Shown: positions 7,208 to 15,660, counted from the stretch's first letter. The stretch: 31,800 nt of DNA from an uncultured Clostridia bacterium (GCA_934141445.1 CAKPCF010000020.1:1-31800), one strand, 5' to 3'. Numbers and translations are program-made. The notes: generated by a model from the sequence alone, not told the origin.

Positions 7208-8206
7208 ATGTTTAGACCAGAAAAAATATATTGTGAAAAAGATATAGAGAATTATACTTTAGGAAGAGAACTTTTAGAAAAATACAAAGATATTCCAAAA
7301 ACAATTATTGAAAATCATAATAATATAGAAGAAATGAGAAAACAAGAAAATTCTCAATTTCCAAAAATGAAGAGAAACTTAATAATAGGAACAAGGAAAA
7401 CTCAAAAATTTGTAGAAAACCATAAAGTGTCTGATTTTTTAGTACCATATACATCTTCAGGTTGTACAGCAATGTGTATGTATTGTTATTTAGTATGCAA
7501 TTATAATAAATGTGCATATTTGAGACTATTTGTGAATAGAGAGCAGATGCTTGAAAAGATAATAAAAACATCAGAAAAAAGTGATAGAGAATTAACTTTT
7601 GAGATTGGTAGTAATAGTGATTTGATTTTGGAAAATACGATAACTAATAATTTAGTTTGGACAATCGAAAACTTTGCACAGACAAAGAAGGGGAAACTAA
7701 CATTACCTACTAAATTTGATATGGTAGATGATATTTTAGGATTGGAACATAATAAGAAAATAATTATTAGAATGAGTGTAAATCCCGATGAGATTATAAA
7801 TAAAGTTGAATTTGGAACAGCAAGATTAAAGGAACGAATAGTGGCAATTAACAAATTAGCAGATGCAGATTATGAAATTGGAATTTTAATTGCTCCTGTA
7901 ATTTTTTTAGAGAATTGGAAAAACTTATATTTAGAACTAATTAAGATTTTATCAGAAACATTAAATGAAAATACTAAAAAAAAAATATTTTTTGAAATAA
8001 TTTTTATGACATATAGTTATGTCCATAATGCCATAAATACAGAGGCTTTTCCAAATGCAATCAATTTATTTAATAAAGATTTAATGAGGGGCAGGGGAAA
8101 AGGTAAATATATGTATAAAGATGAATTAAGAAAAGATGGAGATAAATTTTTTAGAGAGCAAATAAAAAAATATTTTGGAAATATAGAGATTTTATATATA
8201 GTTTAA
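7208..8206 (+). CDS. splB: Spore photoproduct lyase-like radical SAM protein
   Basis: Spore photoproduct lyase repairs the UV-induced thymine dimer of spore DNA using a [4Fe-4S] cluster and S-adenosylmethionine. The 332-residue protein aligns over its whole length by eye with B. subtilis SplB: L-x-x-E-L-x-x-K-Y near the N terminus, NLIIGTRKT, the radical SAM motif C86-x3-C90-x2-C93 followed by YL, GKL-x-x-x-TKFD, RMSVNPD-x-I, IAPV, and GRGKGKYMY near the C terminus. Two departures: the catalytic cysteine of SplB (Cys141, in FEASCTSD) aligns with Ser135 (FEIGSNSD), and extra cysteines C97 and C102 follow the cluster motif. The start at 7208 has GAGGTG. It is a single-gene unit ending at a terminator shared with glmS. 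Role in spore DNA repair is likely but the altered site leaves room for another substrate. Confidence 0.8.
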   Translation: MFRPEKIYCEKDIENYTLGRELLEKYKDIPKTIIENHNNIEEMRKQENSQFPKMKRNLIIGTRKTQKFVENHKVSDFLVPYTSSGCTAMCMYCYLVCNYNKCAYLRLFVNREQMLEKIIKTSEKSDRELTFEIGSNSDLILENTITNNLVWTIENFAQTKKGKLTLPTKFDMVDDILGLEHNKKIIIRMSVNPDEIINKVEFGTARLKERIVAINKLADADYEIGILIAPVIFLENWKNLYLELIKILSETLNENTKKKIFFEIIFMTYSYVHNAINTEAFPNAINLFNKDLMRGRGKGKYMYKDELRKDGDKFFREQIKKYFGNIEILYIV

Positions 8207-8251
8207 ATATTATAAGTTTATATAAAAGTGTAATGTATTTAAAGTGAAATA

Positions 8252-8287
8252 AAACAGAGTAGCTTAAATAAAGTTACTCTGTTTTTT
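8252..8287. terminator. Bidirectional terminator between splB-like gene and glmS
   Basis: AAACAGAGTA pairs with TACTCTGTTT, extended inward by CTT/AAG, followed by T-runs on the + strand and preceded by an A-run that serves the - strand. It separates the convergent splB-like and glmS genes. Confidence 0.85.
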
Positions 8288-8295
8288 ATTAAAAG

Positions 8296-10134
8296 TTATT
8301 CAACTGTTACAGATTTAGCTAAATTTCTAGGTTTGTCAACGTCTAAGCCTTTTTCTTTTGATATATAATAAGCAAATAATTGCAAAGGTACTATTGATAA
8401 AATAGGAGAGATAAAAGGCATAATTTTAGGAATTTGAATAACATCGTCAAAAATATGTCCTTCTAAATCTTGATTTGTTACTATAAAAGTTTTTGCTCCT
8501 CTAGTAATTACCTCTTGAAGATTACTAATAGATTTTCCTACAAGATTAGGTACTGTTAAAACTGAAACAACAGTAATACCTTCTTCTATTAAAGCAATAG
8601 GACCATGTTTTAATTCACCTGAAGCATAAGCTTCTGAATGAATATAAGAAATTTCTTTTAATTTTAGAGACCCTTCCAAAGATACTGCATAATCAACACC
8701 TCTGCCAAGGAAGAAAATATCTTTTTCCTTATATACTTTTTGTGCAAATTCTTTTACTCTTTTTGCACATTTTAGAGTTTCTGCTATTTTTTCTGGTAAT
8801 TCATAAAGAGCTTCTTTTAAACTTGCAACTTGCATCAAATTTCTCTCTAATATTTCTGCAATGTAGATAGTTAATACAGCAAGTAGTGCTATTTGTGAAG
8901 TATATGCTTTTGTAGAAGCAACTGCTATTTCTGGACCAGCATGAGTGTAAATTGTGTAATCAGCTTCACGAGTGATTGAACTACCAATAACATTTGATAT
9001 AGCAATAGTTTTCGCACCTTTACTTTTTGAAAGTTTCAATGCTGCAATTGTATCAGCAGTTTCTCCAGATTGGCTAATAAAAATACATAATGTTTTTTTA
9101 TTTATGATAGGATTTCTATATCGAAATTCTGAAGCTACATCAACTTCTACTGGAATTTCACAAATATTTTCTATCATTGTTTTAGCTACTAGACCGGCAT
9201 GCATAGCGGTTCCACATGCTACTAGATAAATTTTTTGCAAACTTTCTAAATAATTTTTACTAAAATCTAATTCATCAATTTGACATTTTGAATTTTCAGG
9301 TAAGTGAGCTAAAATGGTTTCACTAATTGCTTTTGGTTGTTCATAAATTTCTTTTAACATAAAGTCATCATAGCCTTCTTTTTCGGCAGCTAATGCATTC
9401 CAACTAATGTTTACAGGTGTTTTATTTAGTGAGTTTAGGTCCATATCAAAAAATCTAATGTCATTTTTAGTAAGTAGAGCAAATTCATTATCATTTAATA
9501 AATAAAAATCTTTTGTATAAGAAAGGATGGCAGGAATGTCAGAACTAATATAACTTTCTTCAATTCCTTTTCCTATAACTAAAGGGCTATCTTTTCTTAC
9601 AACAATCATTTCATCTTTAAAATAATCAGATATAATTTCAAGAGCATAGCTTCCTTTTAACATATAGCAAGTATTTTTAACTGCTCTTAAAAATTTTAAT
9701 TCATCATCTTTTTTATCATTTGTAAAATTATAATGAATTAAATTAGGAATAATTTCTGTATCTGTATCAGAAATAAATGTATAATTGTGACTTTGTAAAA
9801 AAGCTTTTAAATCAGCATAATTTTCAATAATTCCATTATGAACAACAGCAAAATGTTTGCTATTATCTTGATGTGGGTGAGAATTTATGCTAGATGGTTT
9901 GCCATGAGTAGCCCATCTAGTATGAGCAATACCAATTGTACCGTCTAATTTATCAATTCCTTCAGTTTTTTCTAGATCAGCAACACGACCTTTATTTTTA
10001 ATATTTACAATACTATTTTTTTCAATAGTAGCAATTCCAGCAGAGTCATAGCCTCTGTATTCTAATTTGTAAAGCCCATTGATTAAAATAGGCTCAGCTT
10101 TTTTGTTACCAATGTAACCAACAATTCCGCACAT
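8296..10134 (-). CDS. glmS: Glutamine--fructose-6-phosphate aminotransferase (isomerizing)
   Basis: Makes glucosamine-6-phosphate from fructose-6-phosphate and glutamine, the first committed step to UDP-GlcNAc for peptidoglycan. At 612 residues it has the typical length. The N-terminal class II amidotransferase domain begins MCGIVGYIG with Cys2 as nucleophile, and shows HTRWATHG and VHNGIIENY. Two SIS domains follow, with ACGTAMHAGL, SQSGETADT and, near the end, the KHGPIALIEEG and PRNLAKSVTVE stretches. The start at 10134 has the site AAAAGGAGA. It is a single-gene unit on the - strand with a glmS ribozyme and a good promoter upstream, so it is probably controlled by glucosamine-6-phosphate. 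Confidence 0.98.
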   Translation of the reverse strand: MCGIVGYIGNKKAEPILINGLYKLEYRGYDSAGIATIEKNSIVNIKNKGRVADLEKTEGIDKLDGTIGIAHTRWATHGKPSSINSHPHQDNSKHFAVVHNGIIENYADLKAFLQSHNYTFISDTDTEIIPNLIHYNFTNDKKDDELKFLRAVKNTCYMLKGSYALEIISDYFKDEMIVVRKDSPLVIGKGIEESYISSDIPAILSYTKDFYLLNDNEFALLTKNDIRFFDMDLNSLNKTPVNISWNALAAEKEGYDDFMLKEIYEQPKAISETILAHLPENSKCQIDELDFSKNYLESLQKIYLVACGTAMHAGLVAKTMIENICEIPVEVDVASEFRYRNPIINKKTLCIFISQSGETADTIAALKLSKSKGAKTIAISNVIGSSITREADYTIYTHAGPEIAVASTKAYTSQIALLAVLTIYIAEILERNLMQVASLKEALYELPEKIAETLKCAKRVKEFAQKVYKEKDIFFLGRGVDYAVSLEGSLKLKEISYIHSEAYASGELKHGPIALIEEGITVVSVLTVPNLVGKSISNLQEVITRGAKTFIVTNQDLEGHIFDDVIQIPKIMPFISPILSIVPLQLFAYYISKEKGLDVDKPRNLAKSVTVE

Positions 10135-10164
10135 AATATAAATCTCCTTTTAAATTATTATGTG

Positions 10165-10313
10165 TAAGAATTACTTATATATACTCTGTTACAGCTTTGC
10201 AACTGCTTTTTATATATATATTTGGTAGTAATATACCACTAGAGCATCCGCCGAATCTTTCGATAACTCTAGACCTCGTCAGCATAAATAAAAATTAAAT
10301 ATGCCCTGGCGCT
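10165..10313 (-). ncRNA. glmS glucosamine-6-phosphate-activated ribozyme
   Basis: On the - strand the leader reads AGCGCCAGGGC, then GACGAGG, then AGTTATCGAAAGATTCGGCGG followed by ATGCTCTAG, which matches the conserved core of the glmS ribozyme (B. subtilis: GACGAGG, GGTTATCGAA, TTCGGCGGATGCC). The expected cleavage site is between the A at 10313 and the G at 10312. P1 can form from GCATA and TATGC. The 3' limit is approximate. Cleavage in the presence of glucosamine-6-phosphate lowers glmS mRNA. Confidence 0.92.
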
Positions 10314-10340
10314 AATTTTTCTTTATCTTACACTTTCTAT

Positions 10341-10369
10341 ATAATATGCAAAAAGTATCTAAGTGTCAA
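10341..10369 (-). promoter_or_regulatory. Promoter of glmS
   Basis: On the - strand TTGACA (10369-10364), 17-base spacer, TATTAT (10346-10341). The start point would be about 20 bases before the ribozyme cleavage site. Confidence 0.75.
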
Positions 10370-10440
10370 ATGAATTTTTTGTGAATTATTTGTGAAGAGA
10401 AAATAGTACTCAAATTAAGAATTGTATGAAATTTGAATGA

Positions 10441-10469
10441 TTGACATAATTCTGAAAGCATATTATAAT
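10441..10469 (+). promoter_or_regulatory. Promoter of uvrC
   Basis: Perfect TTGACA at 10441-10446 and TATAAT at 10464-10469 with a 17-base spacer, about 43 bases before the uvrC start. It is back to back with the glmS promoter; no gene lies in 10135-10511. Confidence 0.85.
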
Positions 10470-10511
10470 ATCAATTGTTAATGTAGTAGATAAATTTGAG
10501 GATTAGAGATC

Positions 10512-12296
10512 ATGTTTAATATAGAAGAGGAACTAAAAAAATTACCAGTACAACCTGGTGTTTATATAATGAGAGATAAAGATGATACTGTTATTTATGT
10601 TGGAAAAGCAGTAGTCTTAAGAAATAGAGTGCGTCAATATTTTAGAAAAAATAATAAAACAGCTAGAATTGAAAAAATGGTTTCTTTAATAGACCATTTT
10701 GAATATATAGTTGTTGGAAGTGAAGATGAAGCACTTATTTTAGAGTGTAATTTAATAAAAAAATATAGACCAAGATTCAATGTTTTGTTAAAAGATGATA
10801 AAACATATCCATATATAAGAATTGATGTGAAATCAGATTATCCAACAGTTACAATGACAAGAAAAATTATAAATGATGGAGCAAAATATTTTGGACCATA
10901 TCCAAGTGTTGGAAGTGCAAAAGAAACAATAGCTTTTATAAAGGAAAAATTTCAAATAAGACAATGTAAAAATTATAGAAATAAAGATAGAGCTTGCTTA
11001 AATTATCATATAAAAAAATGCTTAGCACCTTGTATGGGATATGTTAGAGTAGAAGATTATAAAAAACAGATTGATCAAATTATAATGCTTTTAGATGGAA
11101 AGATAGATAGTATAAAAAAAGAATTACAAAAAGAAATGATGCAATATGCTGAAAAGCAAGAATATGAAAAAGCTGCTGAAGTAAGAGATAGAATTACAGC
11201 AATAGAAAGAGTAGTTGAAAAGCAAAAGGTATCAAATATATCTGAAAATAATATTGATGTAATAGGTTTATATAAAAATGATGTTTCTGTTTGTATAGAA
11301 ATATTTTTTGTTCGTGGAAGTAAAATGATAGGAAGAGAACATTATTTCTTTTCTGAATTAAAGGATATGGAAGAAAGTGAAATTATTTCTGGATTCATAA
11401 AACAATACTATATGGATAAAAAAGATTTACCAAACAAAATAATGTTAAGATATGATTTGGAAGATAAGAGTGCTATTGAAAATTGGCTTGCTACAATGGC
11501 TGGAAGAAAAGTGGAATTAAAGAGTCCTCAAAAGGGAGAAAAGCTAAGATTTGTTGAAATGGCTGAAATGAATAGTAAGATTACATTAGAAAATAAAATG
11601 AAAGATAAAACAGAAATTTTAACAGAATTAAGAGATGTATTAGAACTAGACACAATGCCTACAAAGATAGAAAGTTTTGATATTTCAAATATTGCAGGAA
11701 CTTTTATCGTTGCTGGAATGTGTGTAGCTATAAATGGTGAGATAAAAAGAAATATGTCTAGAAGATTTAAAATTAAAACTGTTTTAGGACAAGATGACCC
11801 AAGATGTATGCAAGAAGTTGTTTCAAGAAGAATAAAACATTCATTAGAGAATCCAAAAGGTGGATTTGGAACTTTACCAGATTTAATTTTAGCTGATGGT
11901 GGTATTACTCAAATTAGAGCCATAAAAAATGCTCTTGAAGAAAATAATGTTGAGATTCCAGTATTTGGTATGGTAAAAGATGATTATCACTCAACAAGAG
12001 CTTTAATAAATGAAGAAAAAGATGAATTTGAAATTTCAGAGAATTTGTTTAATTTCATAACAAATTTTCAAAATGAAGTTCACAATACAGCAATTGAGTA
12101 TCATAGAAAAGTTAGAGATAAAGAAATGACTAAATCTAAATTAGACTATATAGAAGGTATTGGAGATAAAAAAAGAACAGCATTGTTAAAGCAATTTGGT
12201 AGTGTTGCAAAAATAAAAGAAGCTTCAATAGAGGAAATTATGCAAGTAAAAGGAATAAATGAAGCATTAGCTAAAAAGATAAAAGAAGAATTATAA
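10512..12296 (+). CDS. uvrC: Excinuclease ABC subunit C
   Basis: UvrC makes the two incisions flanking a DNA lesion after UvrAB recognition. At 594 residues it has the normal length. The GIY-YIG nuclease domain is at the N terminus (PGVYIM at 14-19, IYVGKA at 28-33), the cysteine-containing stretch near residues 155-175 (CKNYRNKDRAC to CLAPC) follows, the UVR motif (QEYEKAAEVRDRI) lies near 216-228, then the RNase H-like C-terminal nuclease domain (SFDISNIAGT, LILADGGITQI) and paired helix-hairpin-helix motifs at the end (LDYIEGIGDKKRTALLKQFG, IMQVKGINEALAKKI). The start at 10512 has GAGGATTAGAG upstream. It has a strong promoter of its own. Confidence 0.97.
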   Translation: MFNIEEELKKLPVQPGVYIMRDKDDTVIYVGKAVVLRNRVRQYFRKNNKTARIEKMVSLIDHFEYIVVGSEDEALILECNLIKKYRPRFNVLLKDDKTYPYIRIDVKSDYPTVTMTRKIINDGAKYFGPYPSVGSAKETIAFIKEKFQIRQCKNYRNKDRACLNYHIKKCLAPCMGYVRVEDYKKQIDQIIMLLDGKIDSIKKELQKEMMQYAEKQEYEKAAEVRDRITAIERVVEKQKVSNISENNIDVIGLYKNDVSVCIEIFFVRGSKMIGREHYFFSELKDMEESEIISGFIKQYYMDKKDLPNKIMLRYDLEDKSAIENWLATMAGRKVELKSPQKGEKLRFVEMAEMNSKITLENKMKDKTEILTELRDVLELDTMPTKIESFDISNIAGTFIVAGMCVAINGEIKRNMSRRFKIKTVLGQDDPRCMQEVVSRRIKHSLENPKGGFGTLPDLILADGGITQIRAIKNALEENNVEIPVFGMVKDDYHSTRALINEEKDEFEISENLFNFITNFQNEVHNTAIEYHRKVRDKEMTKSKLDYIEGIGDKKRTALLKQFGSVAKIKEASIEEIMQVKGINEALAKKIKEEL

Positions 12297-12444
12297 AATT
12301 TAATATATTTTGGCAAATAAACTTGAAAAAAGTAATACGAAAAAATCTTTAAGAACACATAAAAAATAAAATTACGCATATATATTATAAATTGGAAAAA
12401 TATATTATATAGTTTTCTGTTATAGTATGGAAGGAATTGATTTT

Positions 12445-12552
12445 ATGGGAAAAAAGATTTTTTTTAGAATTTTAATTTTAATAACAATAATAAGTTTTGC
12501 TTTTTTAAGTATTTTGTTATATAATTTTATACAAATATTGTATACATTATAG
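12445..12552 (+). CDS. Small single-span membrane protein, 35 residues
   Basis: ATG at 12445 with a good ribosome binding site GGAAGGA ten bases upstream. The product begins MGKKIFFR and then has an uninterrupted hydrophobic stretch (I, L, F, S) to about residue 28, i.e. a short positively charged N terminus followed by one membrane helix. It ends 15 bases before the ispH start, so it is probably co-transcribed with ispH. I know no family for it. The good site and spacing argue for a real peptide, but in such AT-rich DNA short hydrophobic ORFs arise by chance. Confidence 0.4.
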   Translation: MGKKIFFRILILITIISFAFLSILLYNFIQILYTL

Positions 12553-12567
12553 AAAAGGGAGAATGTT

Positions 12568-13425
12568 TTGGAACTAGTAATTGGAAAATATGCTGGAATG
12601 TGTGAAGGTGTAAGTTACTCTGTACAAAGAGCAAAAGCGATAGTTAAAGAAAATGAAAAAGTATATTGTTTAGGTGAGCTTGTGCATAATAGACAAGTTG
12701 TTGAAGACTTGGAAAAAGATGGTATGATTACTGTAAACGATATAAAGGAAATTCCAAATGATTCTAAAGTTATTTTTAGAACACATGGTGAACCAAAAGA
12801 AATTTATGATAGAGCATATCGAAAAGGCTTAGAAGTATACGATTTAACTTGTGGTAATGTACAAGCTATACATATAAAAGTAGAAAAAGAAAAGAAAAAG
12901 AGTTTTATTATTATAATTGGAAATGCAAATCATCCAGAAGTTATTGGTATCAAAGGATTTGCTGGAGAAAATAGTTATGTTATAGATGATGAAGATGAGA
13001 TTTTAGATGCATATATGGAATATGAAAAAACAAAATTAGGATATGTATATGTTGTAGGACAGACAACTTTTTCTTCAAAAAAATTTGATAAACTTTCAGA
13101 TGAAATAAGAGAAAATTTTGCAGAAACAATTGTAATGGTTGATAAAACTATTTGTAGTGCAACTGATAAAAGACAAGATGAAGTTAGAGAAATTGCAAGT
13201 AAAGTAGACAGTATGGTTATAATTGGTGGAAAAAACAGTTCTAATACTCAAAAATTAGTTGAAATTTCTAAAACTCTTTGTCCAAAAGTATTTTTTATAC
13301 AAACAAGAAAAGATTTAAAGAAAATGGATTTTGTAAATGATGAAAGAGTTGGAATAATGGCAGGTGCATCAACTCCTAAAGAAGCTGTTGATGATGTTAT
13401 AGATTTTTTTCAAAAGATATCATAA
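12568..13425 (+). CDS. ispH: 4-hydroxy-3-methylbut-2-enyl diphosphate reductase
   Basis: The last enzyme of the MEP isoprenoid pathway; a [4Fe-4S] protein that turns HMBPP into IPP and DMAPP. At 285 residues it has normal length. The three cluster cysteines are Cys12 (GMCEGV), Cys95 (DLTCGNV) and Cys196 (TICSATDKRQ). Substrate-site residues are present: HNRQVV near 40-45, RTHGEP at 71-76, NHPEV with Glu124, GQTTFS at 164-169 and GGKNSSNT further on. The usual T-C-P after the second cysteine is T-C-G here. The start is TTG at 12568, supported by AAAAGGGAGAA upstream and by alignment; the nearby ATG at 12563 is out of frame. Confidence 0.95.
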   Translation: MELVIGKYAGMCEGVSYSVQRAKAIVKENEKVYCLGELVHNRQVVEDLEKDGMITVNDIKEIPNDSKVIFRTHGEPKEIYDRAYRKGLEVYDLTCGNVQAIHIKVEKEKKKSFIIIIGNANHPEVIGIKGFAGENSYVIDDEDEILDAYMEYEKTKLGYVYVVGQTTFSSKKFDKLSDEIRENFAETIVMVDKTICSATDKRQDEVREIASKVDSMVIIGGKNSSNTQKLVEISKTLCPKVFFIQTRKDLKKMDFVNDERVGIMAGASTPKEAVDDVIDFFQKIS

Positions 13426-13482
13426 TAATGTAAAGAATTACTAATGAACAATATAAGATTATAAAGGTAGAAGAGGAAAAAT

Positions 13483-14343
13483 ATGAATATAGCAAGTAAT
13501 TGGAAAGATTATGAAATTTTAGATATGGCAGATGGCGAAAAACTAGAAAGATGGAATAATATTTATTTAGTAAGACCAGATCCACAAATAATATGGAAAG
13601 AAAAATCATATCCAGAAAAGTGGAAACTAGCCTATGCAAGATATAATAGAAGTAATACAGGTGGTGGAAATTGGCAACGATATAAAAAAATACCAGATGT
13701 ATGGCAAGTAAAATATAAAGATTTAACTTTTAATATTAAGCCAATGGGATTTAAGCATACAGGACTTTTCCCAGAACAAGCTGTAAATTGGGATTGGATG
13801 ATAAGTAAAATAAAAAATGCTAATAGACCAATAAAGGTATTAAATTTATTTGCATATACAGGTGGTGCAACAGTTGCTTGTAGTTATGCAGGTGCTTCTG
13901 TTTGCCATGTTGATAGTTCAAAAGGTATGGTTACTTGGGCAAAAGAAAATATAACATCTTCTGGGTTAGCTGATAGACCAGTTAGATATATTATTGATGA
14001 TGTTACAAAGTTTGTTCAAAGAGAGATTAGAAGAGGAAACAAATATGATGCTATTATAATGGACCCTCCATCTTATGGTAGAGGAAAAAATGGTGAAGTA
14101 TGGCAATTTGAAAATAATATAGCTGATTTAGTTGAACTATGTTCACAAGTTTTATCAGATAAGCCATTATTTTTCTTGATAAACTCATATACAACTGGTA
14201 TATCTTCAAAAGTTTTGGAAAATATTTTAACTTTAAAATTACATAAAAGAAATGGAAAACTATCTTCTGGTGAAATAGGACTTCCAATGAAAGACTCAAA
14301 TTTAATATTACCTTGTGGAATTTATGGAAGATGGGAAGAGTAG
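13483..14343 (+). CDS. Class I SAM-dependent methyltransferase (RlmI/RlmK-like)
   Basis: A 286-residue protein of the family related to the 23S rRNA methyltransferases RlmI and RlmK, but without the PUA domain. The SAM-binding motif I is NLFAYTGGATVA at 121-132, an acidic motif II VDSSKGMV follows, and motif IV MDPPSYGRG is at 193-201. The DPPS-Y-G-R-G form fits nucleic-acid methyltransferases of this group. The substrate is probably rRNA, but the position cannot be told. Ribosome binding site AGAAGAGG. It overlaps nothing and ends four bases before the pseudouridine synthase start, so the two RNA-modification genes are very likely one unit. Confidence 0.85.
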   Translation: MNIASNWKDYEILDMADGEKLERWNNIYLVRPDPQIIWKEKSYPEKWKLAYARYNRSNTGGGNWQRYKKIPDVWQVKYKDLTFNIKPMGFKHTGLFPEQAVNWDWMISKIKNANRPIKVLNLFAYTGGATVACSYAGASVCHVDSSKGMVTWAKENITSSGLADRPVRYIIDDVTKFVQREIRRGNKYDAIIMDPPSYGRGKNGEVWQFENNIADLVELCSQVLSDKPLFFLINSYTTGISSKVLENILTLKLHKRNGKLSSGEIGLPMKDSNLILPCGIYGRWEE

Positions 14344-14347
14344 TCAA

Positions 14348-15043
14348 ATGAACTTAAAAGTAATTTATGAAGATAATCATATAATAGTTGTAGAAAAGCC
14401 AGTAAATATACCATCACAAGGTGATAAAACTGGTGATGAAGATATGCTTACAATTATTAAGCAATATATAAAAGAAAAATATAATAAACCAGGAGAGGTA
14501 TATTTAGGACTAGTACATAGATTAGATAGACCAACTGGCGGAGTAATGGTGTTTGCTAAAACTTCTAAAGCTGCATCAAGGCTTAGTGAACAAGTTCGAA
14601 ATAAAGAATTTGAAAAACAATATTTATGTATTGTAGATGGAAAAATGGAAAATGAAAAAGGTACATTTAAAGATTTTTTATTAAAAAATGAAAAAACAAA
14701 TACAAGTAGAGTTATAGATATAAACAATGCTAAATCAAAAGAAGTAAAAAATGCCAAGGAAGCAATTTTAGATTACGAAGTTGTAAAATATAATGAAGAA
14801 ATAAATCTATCAGTTGTAAAAGTATTACTTCATACAGGTAGACATCATCAAATAAGAGTACAATTTGCTTCTAGAAATCACAGTTTATATGGTGACCAAA
14901 AGTATGGTACTAGAGGTAGAGGAAAACAGTTAGCTTTATGGGCATATTCATTAAGTTTTAACCATCCAACTACAAAGGAAAGATTATGCTTTGAAGATTA
15001 TCCAGAAAAGATAGGTAGTTGGAAGATTTTAGAAGAAGAGTAG
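14348..15043 (+). CDS. RluA-family pseudouridine synthase
   Basis: Converts specific uridines in rRNA or tRNA into pseudouridine. The catalytic signature HRLDRPTGGVMVFAKT is at 57-72 with Asp60 as nucleophile; GRHHQIRVQFA and GDQKYGTRG follow in the second half, as usual for this family. No S4 domain is present, and at 231 residues it is a short RluA-type enzyme. An upstream in-frame Met at 14315 lies inside the methyltransferase gene; I choose 14348 because alignment begins at NLKVIYEDNHI and GGGAAGAG lies at proper spacing. It starts four bases after the methyltransferase stop. The exact target cannot be given. Confidence 0.9.
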   Translation: MNLKVIYEDNHIIVVEKPVNIPSQGDKTGDEDMLTIIKQYIKEKYNKPGEVYLGLVHRLDRPTGGVMVFAKTSKAASRLSEQVRNKEFEKQYLCIVDGKMENEKGTFKDFLLKNEKTNTSRVIDINNAKSKEVKNAKEAILDYEVVKYNEEINLSVVKVLLHTGRHHQIRVQFASRNHSLYGDQKYGTRGRGKQLALWAYSLSFNHPTTKERLCFEDYPEKIGSWKILEEE

Positions 15044-15082
15044 AGTTATATTAACAACTATAAATAAAGGAGTGATAAAATT

Positions 15083-15358
15083 ATGGTTTATGAATTTGCT
15101 AAATATCCAGATGAAACATTAGTAGTTTTTTCAGATATTAGAAAAAAAGAAAATGGTGAAGAGTATATAAGAGTATCTTTTGAAAGACCAACTGAAAAAG
15201 GATTTGATACAGTAGTTTTTGAGCTTCCAAGCTACGAAATAGTAGAGAAAGCTGGAAACTATTCAGATGATGAAATAAAAGAATTTAGAGAAACCGTTGA
15301 AAAAGGAGCACATTTATTTTTTAAATATGCACGACAAGGAGGTATTAAATTTGCCTAG
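15083..15358 (+). CDS. Small conserved protein paired with DUF4160 gene
   Basis: A 91-residue protein, starting MVYEFAKYPDETLVVFSD, with IRVSFERP and, towards the end, the A-x-L-x-x-K-Y-A-x-x-G-G-I-K pattern. I recall similar small proteins beside DUF4160 genes in Firmicutes, but I cannot name a Pfam family with certainty. The ribosome binding site AAAGGAGTG is good. Its last bases overlap the start of the frameshifted DUF4160 gene by eight bases, and the ribosome binding site of that gene lies inside this one, so they form a two-gene unit. DUF4160 genes with small partners have been linked to toxin-antitoxin-like pairs; that role is not shown here. Confidence 0.75.
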   Translation: MVYEFAKYPDETLVVFSDIRKKENGEEYIRVSFERPTEKGFDTVVFELPSYEIVEKAGNYSDDEIKEFRETVEKGAHLFFKYARQGGIKFA

Positions 15359-15630
15359 TATATTAGAAATAATGCGGATATAAAATTTATTTTTGGTCAA
15401 ATGAAAATAATGAGCCAATACATGTTCATATTTCAAAAGGAAAGCCTTCAGCAAATGCTACTAAAGTTTGGTTGACAAAAGCTGCTGGATGTATTTTAGC
15501 TAATAACAATGGACATATTCCTGAAAATGAATTAAATAGTTTATTAGAAATTATACCACTATACTATATGAAAATTATTTCAAAATGGAAAGAATTTTAT
15601 GGAGATGATAATATAAAATTCTATTGTTAA
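15351..15630 (+). pseudogene. DUF4160 family protein, frameshifted
   Basis: The gene starts at TTG 15351 behind AAGGAGG (15336-15342). Its first codons give LPSILEI, the usual DUF4160 start, but this frame stops at 15381. One frame over, from 15373 on, the sequence reads CGYKIYFWSNENEPIHVHIS and goes on with similar family features to the stop at 15628-15630. One extra base near 15370-15372 explains the break; without it the product is a normal-length DUF4160 protein of about 92 residues. It may be a true mutation, a sequencing or assembly error, or programmed frameshifting, though no slippery run is obvious. The partner gene directly upstream is intact. Confidence 0.8.
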
Positions 15631-15632
15631 TG

Positions 15633-15660
15633 GTATAAAAATGTTGCTTTCTCATATAAT
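15633..15660 (+). promoter_or_regulatory. Possible sporulation-type promoter for the deacetylase gene
   Basis: GTATAAA (15633-15639) and CATATAAT (15653-15660) with a 13-base spacer resemble the sigma-E/sigma-K type arrangement more than the sigma-A one. It lies 30 bases before the start codon of the PdaA-like gene. Confidence 0.35.

Noticed and set aside
12563..12577. ATG at 12563 as start of ispH
   Set aside because: That frame stops after four codons; the TTG at 12568 is in frame and fits alignment and spacing.
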